From positions 1 through 18,660 of the forward strand of contig SDNN01000038.1 of NCBI GenBank assembly GCA_004524425.1: DNA of 18,660 nt, written 5' to 3'. Source of the stretch: Promethearchaeota archaeon (GTDB lineage: Archaea > Asgardarchaeota > Lokiarchaeia > Sigynarchaeales > SOKP01). Position 1 is the first letter of the stretch. Every line of letters starts with the position of its first letter. This document shows positions 1 through 8,565 of this stretch, piece after piece. The position numbers and the translations under genes were made by a program. The notes under the pieces are model-generated. The model worked only from the letters and a program-made list of their open reading frames with translations. It ran no database searches and was not told where the DNA came from.

Positions 1-54
1 ACGACGGTAAATTCAGTAAAATATTATAGATATGTGAAAAAGGAAAAAATATAA
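1..54 (+). CDS. rpoH: C-terminal end of RNA polymerase subunit H (RpoH), partial
   Basis: Only the last 17 codons are in the window, ending at TAA 52-54; the 5' part lies before base 1. The peptide contains VKYYRYV followed by a short basic end. This resembles the end of archaeal RpoH (the Rpb5 C-terminal homologue), where a Ser-Val-Tyr-Tyr-Arg stretch forms the last strand. The call also rests on position: in most archaea rpoH lies immediately upstream of rpoB, and here rpoB begins 51 bp later on the same strand. The fragment is too short to prove by itself. Confidence 0.66.
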   Translation, partial: TTVNSVKYYRYVKKEKI

Positions 55-90
55 CATGAAATTCTTCTTATTCAATAGAAAATTATTAAT

Positions 91-95
91 GAGGT
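91..95 (+). promoter_or_regulatory. ribosome-binding site deciding the TTG start of rpoB
   Basis: GAGGT lies 10 nt before the TTG at 106 and is complementary to the conserved archaeal 16S 3' end. There is no in-frame ATG nearby, so this site supports the TTG start. It sits inside a 14-codon mini-ORF (56-100) that begins two bases after the rpoH stop codon. Confidence 0.6.
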
Positions 96-105
96 TATAA
101 AAAAA

Positions 106-3100
106 TTGAGTTCTGATATAAAATTAACGAATGATGATAAATGGATCATCTTAAAGAGTTTGTTTGATGAAAAAGGATTAGTTCGACAACATTTGGATTC
201 TTATAATAACTTTATTGAATATGAAATGCAGGATATTGTTAACGAATCCGGGGAAGTCGTTCCCGATATTCCGGGATTTAAAATAAAATTTGGTAAAATT
301 AAAGTTGGAAATCCAAAAGTTCGTGAAGCAGATGGAGCAACCATGGAGATAACTCCTATTGAAGCAAGAATTAGAGAACTATCTTATGCAGCAGACATCA
401 CGCTAGAAATGACTCCAATTACAATAGATGAGAGGACTCAGAGAGAAGAAGCAGAAGAAACTCTTGAAATCTATATTGGGAAAATCCCGATCATGTTAAA
501 AAGTTGTCGCTGTCCCTTAGAAAATTTATCAGAACAAGAATTAATAAATCGGGGAGAGGATCCATTAGATCCTGGCGGATATTTTATAATCAATGGAACA
601 GAAAGAGTACTGGTAACTCAAGAAGATTTAGCACCAAATAGAATTTTAGCAGAAGAGGCCAGCAGAAGCTCAAGTGCTACTCATCAAGCCAAGGTATTTT
701 CAACAAGAAGTGGATTTAGAGCACCTGTAACCATTGAAAGAAAGAAGGATGGGAATTTAAGAGTGTCATTTCCCTCAGTTCCAGGAAAAATACCCTTAGC
801 TATTTTAATGCGCGCCTTAGGACTACATTCTGATAAGGAAATTTTCGAAGCAATTTCAGAAAATCCAGAAATTCAAAAAGAATTAATTCCCGTCGTAGAT
901 GTTGCTGCAGAAATTCAAGTATTAAAAGATCCTGAAAAATCTCAGCAAAATGCCCTCGATTACATTGGTAAAAGGGTTGCCATTGGTCAAACTAAAGATT
1001 ATCGTATTCGCCGTGCACTTCAAGTTTTGGATAGATATTTATTACCTCATATTGGAAATGATGAACAAGATAGAATTAAAAAAGCATATTATTTGGGACA
1101 AATGGCCCAGAAAGTAATGGAACTTGCGTTGAATCTCAGAGAACCAGACGATAAAGATCATTATGCTAACAAAAGACTAAAATTAGCAGGAGAATTATTC
1201 ACATCGCTGTTCAGAGTGGCTTTTCTGAATTTGGTTAAAGATATTAAATATCAATTAGAAAGAACAGCAGTGAGAGGCAGAGCGCCAAATATTAAAACTG
1301 CTGTAAGAGCAGATGTGATTACTGAAAGAATAAGGCACGCTCTCGCAACTGGGAATTGGGTTGGAGGTAAAGCAGGTGTTAGTCAATTATTAAATAGAAC
1401 TAATCATGTGGGCACTTTAAGTCATTTAAGAAGGGTTATATCTCCTTTAAGTAGAAGTCAACCCCATTTTGAGGCAAGAGACCTACATCCTACTCAGTGG
1501 GGTAAGATTTGTCCGGCAGAAACTCCTGAAGGTCCAAATTGTGGATTAGTTAAAAATTTAGGATTAACCTCAATAATTTCTGTAGGGATGGATGAGAGAA
1601 TACTTGAAAATATCTTGATAGACATAGGTGTAATTCCCATAAATGAAGTAAAAAATATCAAGGGTGATAAAGTCAAGGTATTCCTTAATGGAAAACTCAT
1701 AGGAATCCATCAAAAGCATAATTCTTTTATTCATCAAATAAGGAAAAAACGAAGGAAAGGAGAAATAAACCAGTACGTAAACATTGGATATTATCCGGAT
1801 TCCAAAGAGATTCAAATAAATTGTGATGCTGGGCGTGCTACAAGACCCTTGTTTGTGTTGCAAGATAAAAAGTTGCTTATTTCTAAAGAAGACATTGAAA
1901 GGTTAGCGCAAGGAAAGATTATCTGGTCTGATTTGGTACAAAAAGGTGTAATTGAATATTTAGACGCAGAAGAAGAAGAAAACGCATACATCGCAATGTT
2001 TGAGCAAGATATTACCGCCGAGCACTCTCATTTAGAAATTTCTCCCGCAGCAATATTAGGTATTTGTGCCTCAATCATCCCATTTCCAGAACATAATCAA
2101 TCACCAAGAAACACCTATGAAGCGGGAATGGTTAAACAAGCCCTTGGTTTATTCGCTGCGAACATGCATTTGCGATTAGATACTCGAGGACATACACTTC
2201 ATTATCCGCAACAGCCTCTTGTTAAAACAAGCCCCATGGAAATAATAGGCTTTAATAAACGACCTGCTGGTCAAAATTTCATCATTGGAATGATGAGTTT
2301 TGAAGGATTTAACATCGAAGATGCAATAATCATAAATAAAGCTTCTATAGAAAGAGGACTGGCTCGAAGTCATTTCTTTAGAACTTATGATGCTGAAGAA
2401 AGAAAATATCCCGGAGGAGAATTGGATAAATTTGAGATTCCTGAAAGAGGAGTGAGGGGCTTTAAGTCTGCTGAATCATATCGTTTATTATCCGAGGAAG
2501 ATGGAATAATTGAGCCCGAAACTCAAGTGAATGGGGGAGATGTATTGATTGGCAGAACTTCACCACCCAGGTTTATTAAATCATATGAAGAATTCGAATT
2601 AATGCAACCAAATAGGAGAGAAACCTCAAAGAACATGAGACACAATGAAAAAGGCATCGTTGATACCGTGATAATCTCAGAAACTGTTGATGGAAACAAA
2701 CTAGTAAAAATAAAAGTGAGAGATTTAAGAATTCCAGAATTAGGAGATAAATTCTCTTCCCGTCATGGTCAAAAAGGAGTTCTCGGACTTGTTGTCCCTG
2801 AAAGTGACATGCCTTTTACAGCGAAGGGGGTCATTCCTGATATAATAGTTAACCCCCATGCTATGCCTTCTAGAATGACTTTAGGTCAACTATTTGAAGG
2901 TATTAGCGGAAAAATTGCATGTAATACGGGAAAATTAGGTGATGCCACTGCTTTCGAATGGTCTAATATCACGAAGCTCCAAGAACAATTAGTTGAAGCA
3001 GGTTTTGAGTTTAATGGCAGGGAAACGATGTATAATGGAATAACTGGAGAAAGTTATGAAGCAGGTATTTATTGTGCTCCAATTTATTATCAAAAATTAT

Positions 3101-3480
3101 ATCATCTCGTTGCCGATAAATTACATGCTAGAGCGCGTGGACCAGTACAGATATTAACTCGCCAGCCCACAGAAGGGAGAGCAAGAGAAGGAGGATTGAG
3201 ATTTGGAGAAATGGAGCGTGATTGTTTAGTGGGGCATGGTTCTGCTCTATTATTAAAAGAGAGGCTATTGGATGAGTCTGATAAAACAGTAATACTAGTA
3301 TGTGAAAAGTGTGGACTTTTAGCTGTATATGATCGTAATCGAGATAAAAGATATTGTCCCGTATGTGGAGATGGAACTATTATATCTAAAGTTGTTTGTT
3401 CTTATGCCTTCAAATTGCTACTTCAAGAGATGATGAGTTTAGGTTTAGCTCCTAGACTTAAACTAAAAGAAAAAATATAA
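106..3480 (+). CDS. rpoB: DNA-directed RNA polymerase subunit B (single-chain, unsplit)
   Basis: Second-largest subunit of archaeal RNA polymerase (Rpb2/beta homologue), which forms one side of the active cleft. At 1124 aa it is a complete single chain, not split into B' and B'' as in many methanogens and halophiles. Landmarks are the N-terminal GLVRQHLDSYN segment, GGYFIINGTERV near residue 160, HPTQWGKICPAETPEGPNCG near 460-480, GDKFSSRHGQKG near 880-892 (the conserved basic segment near the active centre), and a C-terminal zinc-binding clamp site with Cys at 1066, 1069, 1084 and 1087. The start is TTG at 106, chosen because GAGGT at 91-95 is a well-spaced ribosome-binding site and the N terminus matches the family. 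It probably forms an operon with rpoH. The usual rpoA1/rpoA2 genes do not follow; the next gene is convergent. Confidence 0.98.
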   Translation: MSSDIKLTNDDKWIILKSLFDEKGLVRQHLDSYNNFIEYEMQDIVNESGEVVPDIPGFKIKFGKIKVGNPKVREADGATMEITPIEARIRELSYAADITLEMTPITIDERTQREEAEETLEIYIGKIPIMLKSCRCPLENLSEQELINRGEDPLDPGGYFIINGTERVLVTQEDLAPNRILAEEASRSSSATHQAKVFSTRSGFRAPVTIERKKDGNLRVSFPSVPGKIPLAILMRALGLHSDKEIFEAISENPEIQKELIPVVDVAAEIQVLKDPEKSQQNALDYIGKRVAIGQTKDYRIRRALQVLDRYLLPHIGNDEQDRIKKAYYLGQMAQKVMELALNLREPDDKDHYANKRLKLAGELFTSLFRVAFLNLVKDIKYQLERTAVRGRAPNIKTAVRADVITERIRHALATGNWVGGKAGVSQLLNRTNHVGTLSHLRRVISPLSRSQPHFEARDLHPTQWGKICPAETPEGPNCGLVKNLGLTSIISVGMDERILENILIDIGVIPINEVKNIKGDKVKVFLNGKLIGIHQKHNSFIHQIRKKRRKGEINQYVNIGYYPDSKEIQINCDAGRATRPLFVLQDKKLLISKEDIERLAQGKIIWSDLVQKGVIEYLDAEEEENAYIAMFEQDITAEHSHLEISPAAILGICASIIPFPEHNQSPRNTYEAGMVKQALGLFAANMHLRLDTRGHTLHYPQQPLVKTSPMEIIGFNKRPAGQNFIIGMMSFEGFNIEDAIIINKASIERGLARSHFFRTYDAEERKYPGGELDKFEIPERGVRGFKSAESYRLLSEEDGIIEPETQVNGGDVLIGRTSPPRFIKSYEEFELMQPNRRETSKNMRHNEKGIVDTVIISETVDGNKLVKIKVRDLRIPELGDKFSSRHGQKGVLGLVVPESDMPFTAKGVIPDIIVNPHAMPSRMTLGQLFEGISGKIACNTGKLGDATAFEWSNITKLQEQLVEAGFEFNGRETMYNGITGESYEAGIYCAPIYYQKLYHLVADKLHARARGPVQILTRQPTEGRAREGGLRFGEMERDCLVGHGSALLLKERLLDESDKTVILVCEKCGLLAVYDRNRDKRYCPVCGDGTIISKVVCSYAFKLLLQEMMSLGLAPRLKLKEKI

Positions 3481-3534
3481 ATCATTTTATAATCTTATTT
3501 TTTATTCCTCATAAGAGAGAGATAAATCTATTTT

Positions 3535-3825
3535 TCAATACCCGGCATTCAATAAAAAGAAATGAAAAGCGAACCCTAAAAATAGGGAGGCAAGTAATAT
3601 CGTAATAACTGATAACTTTATTGATATCTCTCTTCCATATTTTGTATACAATACTAAAATTATTAAACTAACAATTCCTAAACTAAAAAAAATCCACGCT
3701 ATTGTCCATAAAACAATTGAAGGTCCTTCAAATACCTCTTCAATGGGTCTCTGGTTTTCCCATGGCCATTCTATTTGCTTTATAGTCAGAATCTGTATAA
3801 TTAGAAAAATTAATGGCAAAAACAT
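3535..3825 (-). CDS. small integral membrane protein, unknown function
   Basis: This 96-aa protein is not recognised. It shows a hydrophobic N-terminal segment (residues 1-14), a short acidic/aromatic loop containing WPWENQRPIEEVFEGP (about 20-35), and two long hydrophobic stretches at about 36-60 and 70-93 separated by KYGREIS. Two or three membrane passes are therefore likely. The ATG is at 3825-3823. It converges on rpoB with a 54-bp gap and is transcribed away from the gene at 3984. No catalytic motif is visible. The strongly hydrophobic pattern broken by charged loops argues for a real gene, but there is no family evidence. Confidence 0.55.
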   Translation of the reverse strand: MFLPLIFLIIQILTIKQIEWPWENQRPIEEVFEGPSIVLWTIAWIFFSLGIVSLIILVLYTKYGREISIKLSVITILLASLFLGFAFHFFLLNAGY

Positions 3826-3983
3826 GTTAAATCTTGATTATATTTTTGAGCCTGTTTAGGCAAGAAATTTTTCATTTTTTTTTAAGTTTTTCAATAACTA
3901 GAATTAAAAAGTTATATTCGCTTAATTTTAATAATACTTATGATTTTATTTCTTTAAAAAGGAAATATAGACATGGATTAAAC

Positions 3984-4760
3984 ATGCATTTTCTTAGAAA
4001 ACTTATTGAAAACCCAATATTAGAGGCACCGGTTCATGACAATATGGATGTCCATAGGCATTACTATCGATACTCAAGAGGAGAGTTCATAGGTCCTGCT
4101 CTTGTTACAAAAAAAACATCATCAAGGATATCATTAAAAGGAAGCCATGAATATGAAGATTTAATTCAAGAATTAGTTATCAAAACCGCAAATGAAGATG
4201 AAATCGAGGTTAAAGGAGTTCTGATCTCCGGTAAGGATTTAACCGAAGAATTATTAGCGTTAGATTTAAATTGGGACTTAAAAAAATCGACTGGCAAGAC
4301 AAAGAATTATAAGGCAAATTTTTCAGATAAAATTGATAAAGAAAAATTATTAAAAATTATAGATATATTTCGAAAGCATTCCTATTTGTTGCTTTCATTT
4401 AAGTTAAATCCAACTTGTAAAATTTCGACAAAAAAGCGAATTCCACAACCTTCGAAGAAGAAAGTTGAAGATGATGATATAAATAGCCGAGTACAATTTT
4501 GTAACGGAGTGATGGATAATACGGATAAAAATACCAAACTGTTAATTGAAAAGGCATTTAAAGATTTTGAATCTGAGATTCCAAATGAATGGAGCAACAT
4601 TACCCTTACAAATAATTATAAATTCTCGGAAATAATATTACCTAAGGATGAAAAAGATTCTTTGATGCTACGAATAAAAGCTAAAAGAAAAGGAAAATTA
4701 ATCAGAACCCTGGATGTGGATGGGGTTTCAATAGAAAAACAATATGCTATAATAGTATAA
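3984..4760 (+). CDS. unrecognised two-part protein upstream of tfe
   Basis: The protein is 258 aa from the ATG at 3984. The frame stays open back to a TTG at 3834, but that extension is AT-rich, low in complexity, and would run to within 8 bp of the divergent gene's start; the ATG is therefore preferred. TTTAAAAA at 3952-3959 is a plausible TATA box about 28 nt upstream. Residues 1-125 look like one globular unit, with the motif VHRHYYRYSRGEFIGP near residue 22 and a KGVLISGKDLTEELL helix region. A basic/acidic linker (about 143-160, PQPSKKKVEDDD) leads to a second unit rich in Lys and Glu. No membrane segment or known motif is seen. It is intracellular by composition; function unknown. It may be confined to Asgard archaea, which is inference only. 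Confidence 0.7.
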   Translation: MHFLRKLIENPILEAPVHDNMDVHRHYYRYSRGEFIGPALVTKKTSSRISLKGSHEYEDLIQELVIKTANEDEIEVKGVLISGKDLTEELLALDLNWDLKKSTGKTKNYKANFSDKIDKEKLLKIIDIFRKHSYLLLSFKLNPTCKISTKKRIPQPSKKKVEDDDINSRVQFCNGVMDNTDKNTKLLIEKAFKDFESEIPNEWSNITLTNNYKFSEIILPKDEKDSLMLRIKAKRKGKLIRTLDVDGVSIEKQYAIIV

Positions 4761-4799
4761 AAATTAGACTAAATGAATTCTGATCTTTTTACATAAATA

Positions 4800-4809
4800 T
4801 TTTTTTTTT
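4800..4809 (+). terminator. T-run, probable archaeal transcription terminator
   Basis: Ten consecutive T residues lie 40 nt after the stop at 4760 and before the tfe promoter region. Oligo-T runs on the non-template strand are the intrinsic termination signal for archaeal RNA polymerase. No strong hairpin precedes it, as is usual in archaea. Confidence 0.4.
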
Positions 4810-4859
4810 GGAATATTATAAGAATTATTAAAACTTGTGATCATAAAGGGTAAAAATAA

Positions 4860-5432
4860 ATGTCCATGAACCCATTGTTAAAATCTTTCCTATACCTCAT
4901 CGGCGGAGATGTTGCTATAGAAGTCGGAATTGAACTCTTAAACTCTAAAAATGAGGATATTACTGATGAAGACATTACAGAAAATATCAAGGAACGAATA
5001 GAAGGAAAGGGAATAGATTTTGAACCGGATGACAGCGAGATTTTGAAGTTAAACACGGTACGTAAGACGCTTTACAAGCTATATAGTGAAAAATTGGCAC
5101 AATTCAGACGCATTCGAGACAAAAGCAGCGGCTGGTTTATCTATTATTGGTGGGCTGAGTTCGATTTAATAGAACAAATTCTTTTAAAAAAAAAAAAATT
5201 GATTGAAAGGAAACTAAGGGATCGGTTAGAATATGAAGAAAATAATTACTTTTTCATGTGCCAGAATTGTGATAGCTCTCAATATAAATACCGATTTGAC
5301 GAGGCTTTTGAATTAAATTTTAGATGTCCTGAATGTGGTGGTCAATTAGAAGCCCAAGATAATCAAAAAATTATTGAATTTCTTAAGAAGAAAATCATGC
5401 TCATCCAAAATGCCAAAATCATGAAGGAGTGA
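4860..5432 (+). CDS. tfe: transcription initiation factor E (TFE, TFIIE-alpha homologue)
   Basis: TFE binds the RNA polymerase clamp and helps open promoters with TBP and TFB. The 190-aa length fits archaeal TFE alpha (roughly 170-200 aa). An N-terminal winged-helix region (about 1-90) contains LNTVRKTLYKLYSEKLAQFRR, and the characteristic RDKSSGWFIYYWW follows near 87-99. A Lys-rich helix (about 110-125) leads to a zinc ribbon with Cys at 134, 137, 156 and 159. The ATG at 4860 is preceded by AAAGGG, and ATTATTAAAA at 4824-4833 is a plausible TATA box. A second in-frame ATG two codons later is possible. The gene ends only 5 bp from the convergent mbf1 stop codon, so the two transcripts probably overlap at their 3' ends. 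Confidence 0.93.
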   Translation: MSMNPLLKSFLYLIGGDVAIEVGIELLNSKNEDITDEDITENIKERIEGKGIDFEPDDSEILKLNTVRKTLYKLYSEKLAQFRRIRDKSSGWFIYYWWAEFDLIEQILLKKKKLIERKLRDRLEYEENNYFFMCQNCDSSQYKYRFDEAFELNFRCPECGGQLEAQDNQKIIEFLKKKIMLIQNAKIMKE

Positions 5433-5437
5433 TCAAT

Positions 5438-5965
5438 TTATTTCTTTTTTTTTATGAATGCAATATCTCCAAGAGATGTTCCTTTTGATTTTTTCATGTA
5501 ATTTTTAGTATTTACTTCGACGTCATCAACTTTTCTTAGAAGTTTAATATTAAAGGTTTTCTCTATTTTTTGTGCTAAATCTATCGTTGGTTTAAATCCA
5601 GATTCCACCCTTCTCATCAGAGAAGGTTTTTCATTTAATTTCTTAGCAAATTCTTCCTGGGTTAAATTTTCAGCCGTTCTTGCATTCCTTATTGATTTTG
5701 CAAATTCTGGCACTAGCTCGAGTGAAGGTTCTAAAAGTTCTTTGGATCTATATTTTGGGAAGCTTTTGGATTTTTTTAATGGGGTTTGGAACGCAATTTT
5801 ATTGTAAGTTGCTTTTTTTCTGGGGGATATTTTCTTTCCGTGTATTGCACAATTTTGACAGACCCTTATTTTTGCCCCCTCTATTAGCACTTTTTGCCCT
5901 TTCCAAATTTTTCCACCACAGATTGGACATTCATCATCTAATTTTGAACTTTTTTTTCCATACAT
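5438..5965 (-). CDS. mbf1: archaeal multiprotein bridging factor 1 (MBF1)
   Basis: The 175-aa protein has the archaeal MBF1 layout. An N-terminal zinc ribbon has Cys at 13, 16, 36 and 39. A basic linker (about 43-75) is followed by a Cro/XRE-type helix-turn-helix (about 83-143) with LTQEEFAKKLNEKPSLMRRVESG at its centre, and the short tail ends in LGDIAFIKKKK, typical of archaeal members. Eukaryotic MBF1 bridges TBP and activators; archaeal MBF1 has been linked to ribosomes and translation, so the name does not fix the function here. The ATG is at 5965-5963; an A/T box at 5981-5992 lies about 20 nt upstream. It converges with tfe across a 5-bp gap. Confidence 0.92.
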   Translation of the reverse strand: MYGKKSSKLDDECPICGGKIWKGQKVLIEGAKIRVCQNCAIHGKKISPRKKATYNKIAFQTPLKKSKSFPKYRSKELLEPSLELVPEFAKSIRNARTAENLTQEEFAKKLNEKPSLMRRVESGFKPTIDLAQKIEKTFNIKLLRKVDDVEVNTKNYMKKSKGTSLGDIAFIKKKK

Positions 5966-6181
5966 GTGAAATCTTGAAAAGTTTTTAAAAATGTTTTCTG
6001 ATACTATTAAAATTGAGGAAATTCTTATAATTTACTTTTTTTCCAGTTTTATAAAATATAATCTTTAGATTTTTTTAACTTTAGAAACTTATTTATAATT
6101 AAGAGATAAACTTAAATTTAAATGAATAAAAATTTATTATTTATTTAGAACTACTTAATTAAAAACTTAGGTTTCCTGATT

Positions 6182-7393
6182 TTGACGACAACGAAAGATA
6201 AAAAGAAAAAAGAAGAAGTTAAAGATGGCGAGTATTTAATAACCTATACCAGGCATCTAGAAAAAAGGTTGCGCAATTTAGAGACCGAAAAGCAATTATT
6301 AGATGCAGAGAGATTGAGATTAGAGCAAGAACTTCACAGTCTTAGGAATGAAATCGACAGATTAAGAGAACCTCCCTTAGTATCTGCTACAGTTATAGAT
6401 ATTTTAGATGAAGCAAAAGGGAGGGCAATTGTAAAGAGCTCCACAGGACCTAGTTTTGTTGTTAATGCCAGCAGAAAAGTCAAAAATGAGAAATTAGGGC
6501 CGGGCATGAGAGTCGCATTAAATCAACGAACATTTGCCATAATGGAAACTTTACCAACTAAATTAGATCCATTCGTTAAGGGAATGGAAGTTATTGACTC
6601 AATTCCTGATGTATCTTATGCTGATGTTGGCGGGCTTGATGAACAAGTTCAGGAAGTTCGAGAAACGGTAGAATTACCTTTAAAAAAACCAGAGCTATTT
6701 AAGAAAATAGGAATAGAGCCTCCTAAAGGGGTGCTACTCTATGGAGCTCCTGGTACTGGTAAAACCCTATTAGCAAAAGCAGTAGCTCATGAAACTGAAG
6801 CTACTTTTATTAGGATAATAGGATCCGAACTAGTTCAGAAGTTTATTGGTGAGGGTGCTCGTTTGGTGAGAGAAATATTTAATTTAGCAAAAGAAAAAGC
6901 ACCTACTATCTTATTCATTGACGAATTAGACGCGATTGGATCTCAGCGTTTAAAAATAGCTACTTCAGGTGACAGAGAAGTTCAGAGAACTTTGATGCAG
7001 TTATTAAGTGAATTAGATGGATTTGAAATGAGGGGAGATGTTAAAATCATTGGAGCAACAAATAGAGTAGATATTTTAGATCCTGCCCTTTTGAGGCCAG
7101 GAAGATTCGACCGAATGATTGAATTTCCCATACCCGATAATGAGGCACGAGAATCAATTTTTAGAATTCATTCTAGAAATTTGAATATAGAGGAGGAGCT
7201 TAATCTGAAAAAACTCGTAGAACAGACTGATGGAGCAACAGGTGCGGATATTAAAGCCATTTGTACAGAAGCAGGTATGTTTGCCATTCGCAGAGACGCA
7301 GAAAAAATAAAAGAGAGAGATTTTATTGATGCCATTGATAAAGTCATGCGCAAAGCGAAAGAAAAATCAGTTGAATCAAGAATCTACATGTAA
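6182..7393 (+). CDS. pan: proteasome-activating nucleotidase (PAN, AAA+ ATPase)
   Basis: PAN is the hexameric ATPase that unfolds substrates and feeds them into the 20S proteasome; it is the archaeal homologue of eukaryotic Rpt1-6. The 403-aa protein has an N-terminal coiled coil (about 20-62), an OB domain (about 65-125), Walker A GAPGTGKT at 188-195, Walker [10 protein letters not shown] around 243-251, and the second region of homology [21 protein letters not shown] near 295-315. The last residues are R-I-Y-M, a correct HbYX tail (hydrophobic-Tyr-any) that docks into proteasome alpha-ring pockets and opens the gate. The start is TTG at 6182; no in-frame ATG occurs before the OB domain, so a later start would remove the essential coiled coil. 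No strong ribosome-binding site precedes it. The proteasome genes are not in the window. Confidence 0.97.
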   Translation: MTTTKDKKKKEEVKDGEYLITYTRHLEKRLRNLETEKQLLDAERLRLEQELHSLRNEIDRLREPPLVSATVIDILDEAKGRAIVKSSTGPSFVVNASRKVKNEKLGPGMRVALNQRTFAIMETLPTKLDPFVKGMEVIDSIPDVSYADVGGLDEQVQEVRETVELPLKKPELFKKIGIEPPKGVLLYGAPGTGKTLLAKAVAHETEATFIRIIGSELVQKFIGEGARLVREIFNLAKEKAPTILFIDELDAIGSQRLKIATSGDREVQRTLMQLLSELDGFEMRGDVKIIGATNRVDILDPALLRPGRFDRMIEFPIPDNEARESIFRIHSRNLNIEEELNLKKLVEQTDGATGADIKAICTEAGMFAIRRDAEKIKERDFIDAIDKVMRKAKEKSVESRIYM

Positions 7394-7457
7394 AATCCCT
7401 TTTTATCTTTTAATTATTATACTAATTTAAACATTAAATTATCAATCTAAAATAAGC

Positions 7458-7955
7458 ATGAACAATGTTTTAGATTTAAGAAAGCTAAAAGCCATTAGTG
7501 ACCATCAATTCGGTAAGCAAATTACAGACATTATTTTCGGTGATTGGGAGAACCTTAATATCAAAAAGTCCATTAAAACGTCCAAGATAAGATATGTTTT
7601 TTGGAGGGAACAATTATATCTAACACTGAGACCTAATAATGGATTTTTTACTTTAAGCCTCCACTCAGCAGAAAAAATTCTGCAACATGTTCCGAGTCCA
7701 AAATTGAGAGCTATAGTACCTAGTGAAATTTCAGAATTTATTAAAAAAGGAAGAAACGTGTTTTGTAAGCACATTATAGACATTGATGAAAGTTTACGTC
7801 CTCTTGATGAAGTTATAGTTGTTGACGAAGATGATAATTTGTTAGCAATAGGTCGTGTTAAAATTCCCGTACCCTATATAAAAACCTTCAAAAGTGGAGT
7901 GGGAATTAACATTCGAAAAGGAATTAATAAATTAAAAGTTAAAAATCACAATTAA
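7458..7955 (+). CDS. PUA-domain RNA-binding protein, neighbour of NAC
   Basis: This 165-aa protein has an N-terminal domain of about 80 residues (DLRKLKAISDHQFG at the start) and a C-terminal PUA domain from about 83 to 158. The PUA signature reads IVPSEISEFIKKGRNVFCKHI, then LRPLDEVIVVDEDDNLLAIGR, then the final GVGINIRKGI. PUA domains bind structured RNA in tRNA/rRNA-modifying enzymes, but no catalytic domain is attached here. In many archaea a stand-alone PUA protein of this type sits directly beside the NAC gene, as here (41 bp apart, same strand), which suggests a role near the ribosome. The ATG at 7458 follows PAN by 64 bp, so all three genes could be co-transcribed. Confidence 0.87.
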   Translation: MNNVLDLRKLKAISDHQFGKQITDIIFGDWENLNIKKSIKTSKIRYVFWREQLYLTLRPNNGFFTLSLHSAEKILQHVPSPKLRAIVPSEISEFIKKGRNVFCKHIIDIDESLRPLDEVIVVDEDDNLLAIGRVKIPVPYIKTFKSGVGINIRKGINKLKVKNHN

Positions 7956-7996
7956 TTATCTTAACTTGAAAATGAAATATCAAACGTGATACTTGC

Positions 7997-8473
7997 ATGA
8001 AATTACCAAAAGAAATTCAGAAAAAAGAAAAAAATAAGCCAAAAAGGCCTCAAGCTGTTAAAAAACGAGAAGGGCAACAATTTGGATCAAGACAAATGCG
8101 TCGTAAAATGCAACAACAAGGAATAGACATGGAACCAATAGAAGCCACAAAAGTGATAATTGAAGGAGTAGAAAAATCATTAGTAATTGAACAACCCGAA
8201 GTCATTTTAATGAAGCAAGCAGGTCAAGAGATATATCAAGTAATTGGAACTGCGAGCGAGTACTCTTCAGAAGAGATAAGCATTTCTCAGAATGAAGAGA
8301 GTAGAGACTTAGAACCTATTGATGAAGCGAAAGCCCAACCAACCATTACTGAGAACGACATAATGCTGGTCGCCGCACAAGCTAACGTGGATAGAAAAGA
8401 GGCTGAAGCTACACTGATCGATTGTGATGGGGATATTGCTAAAGCAATATTGCTGCTTAAAAATAGGCCATAA
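7997..8473 (+). CDS. nac: nascent polypeptide-associated complex protein (archaeal NAC)
   Basis: Archaeal NAC forms a homodimer at the ribosomal exit tunnel and shields emerging chains; it is the relative of eukaryotic NAC-alpha. The 158-aa protein starts with a very basic tail (about 1-30), which in the family contacts the ribosome. The NAC domain core (about 31-95) includes SRQMRRKMQQQGIDMEPI and VIIEGVEKSLVIEQPEV. An acidic linker follows (about 92-112), then a C-terminal UBA domain (about 116-158) with DIMLVAAQANVDRKEAEATL and DIAKAILLL. The ATG at 7997 is preceded by GTGAT seven nucleotides upstream, complementary to the 16S 3' end. The long basic N tail and acidic linker make it somewhat longer than many archaeal NACs. 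Confidence 0.95.
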   Translation: MKLPKEIQKKEKNKPKRPQAVKKREGQQFGSRQMRRKMQQQGIDMEPIEATKVIIEGVEKSLVIEQPEVILMKQAGQEIYQVIGTASEYSSEEISISQNEESRDLEPIDEAKAQPTITENDIMLVAAQANVDRKEAEATLIDCDGDIAKAILLLKNRP

Positions 8474-8565
8474 TCTTTTCAGACTCTGGTTGATAAAGAA
8501 AGTAAACATTAAGTATGATAAAAACTTAAAAAAAATACTTAACTTATCATTAAATTTGATATATA

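Noticed and set aside
1494..2373. Minus-strand ORFs of 65-97 codons inside rpoB
   Set aside because: They lie wholly within the strongly conserved rpoB frame and have no recognisable protein features; they are shadows.
3834..3983. 50-codon N-terminal extension of the gene at 3984 from a TTG start
   Set aside because: Low-complexity AT-rich sequence that would overlap the divergent gene's promoter; the ATG at 3984 has a plausible TATA box and better-looking protein sequence after it.
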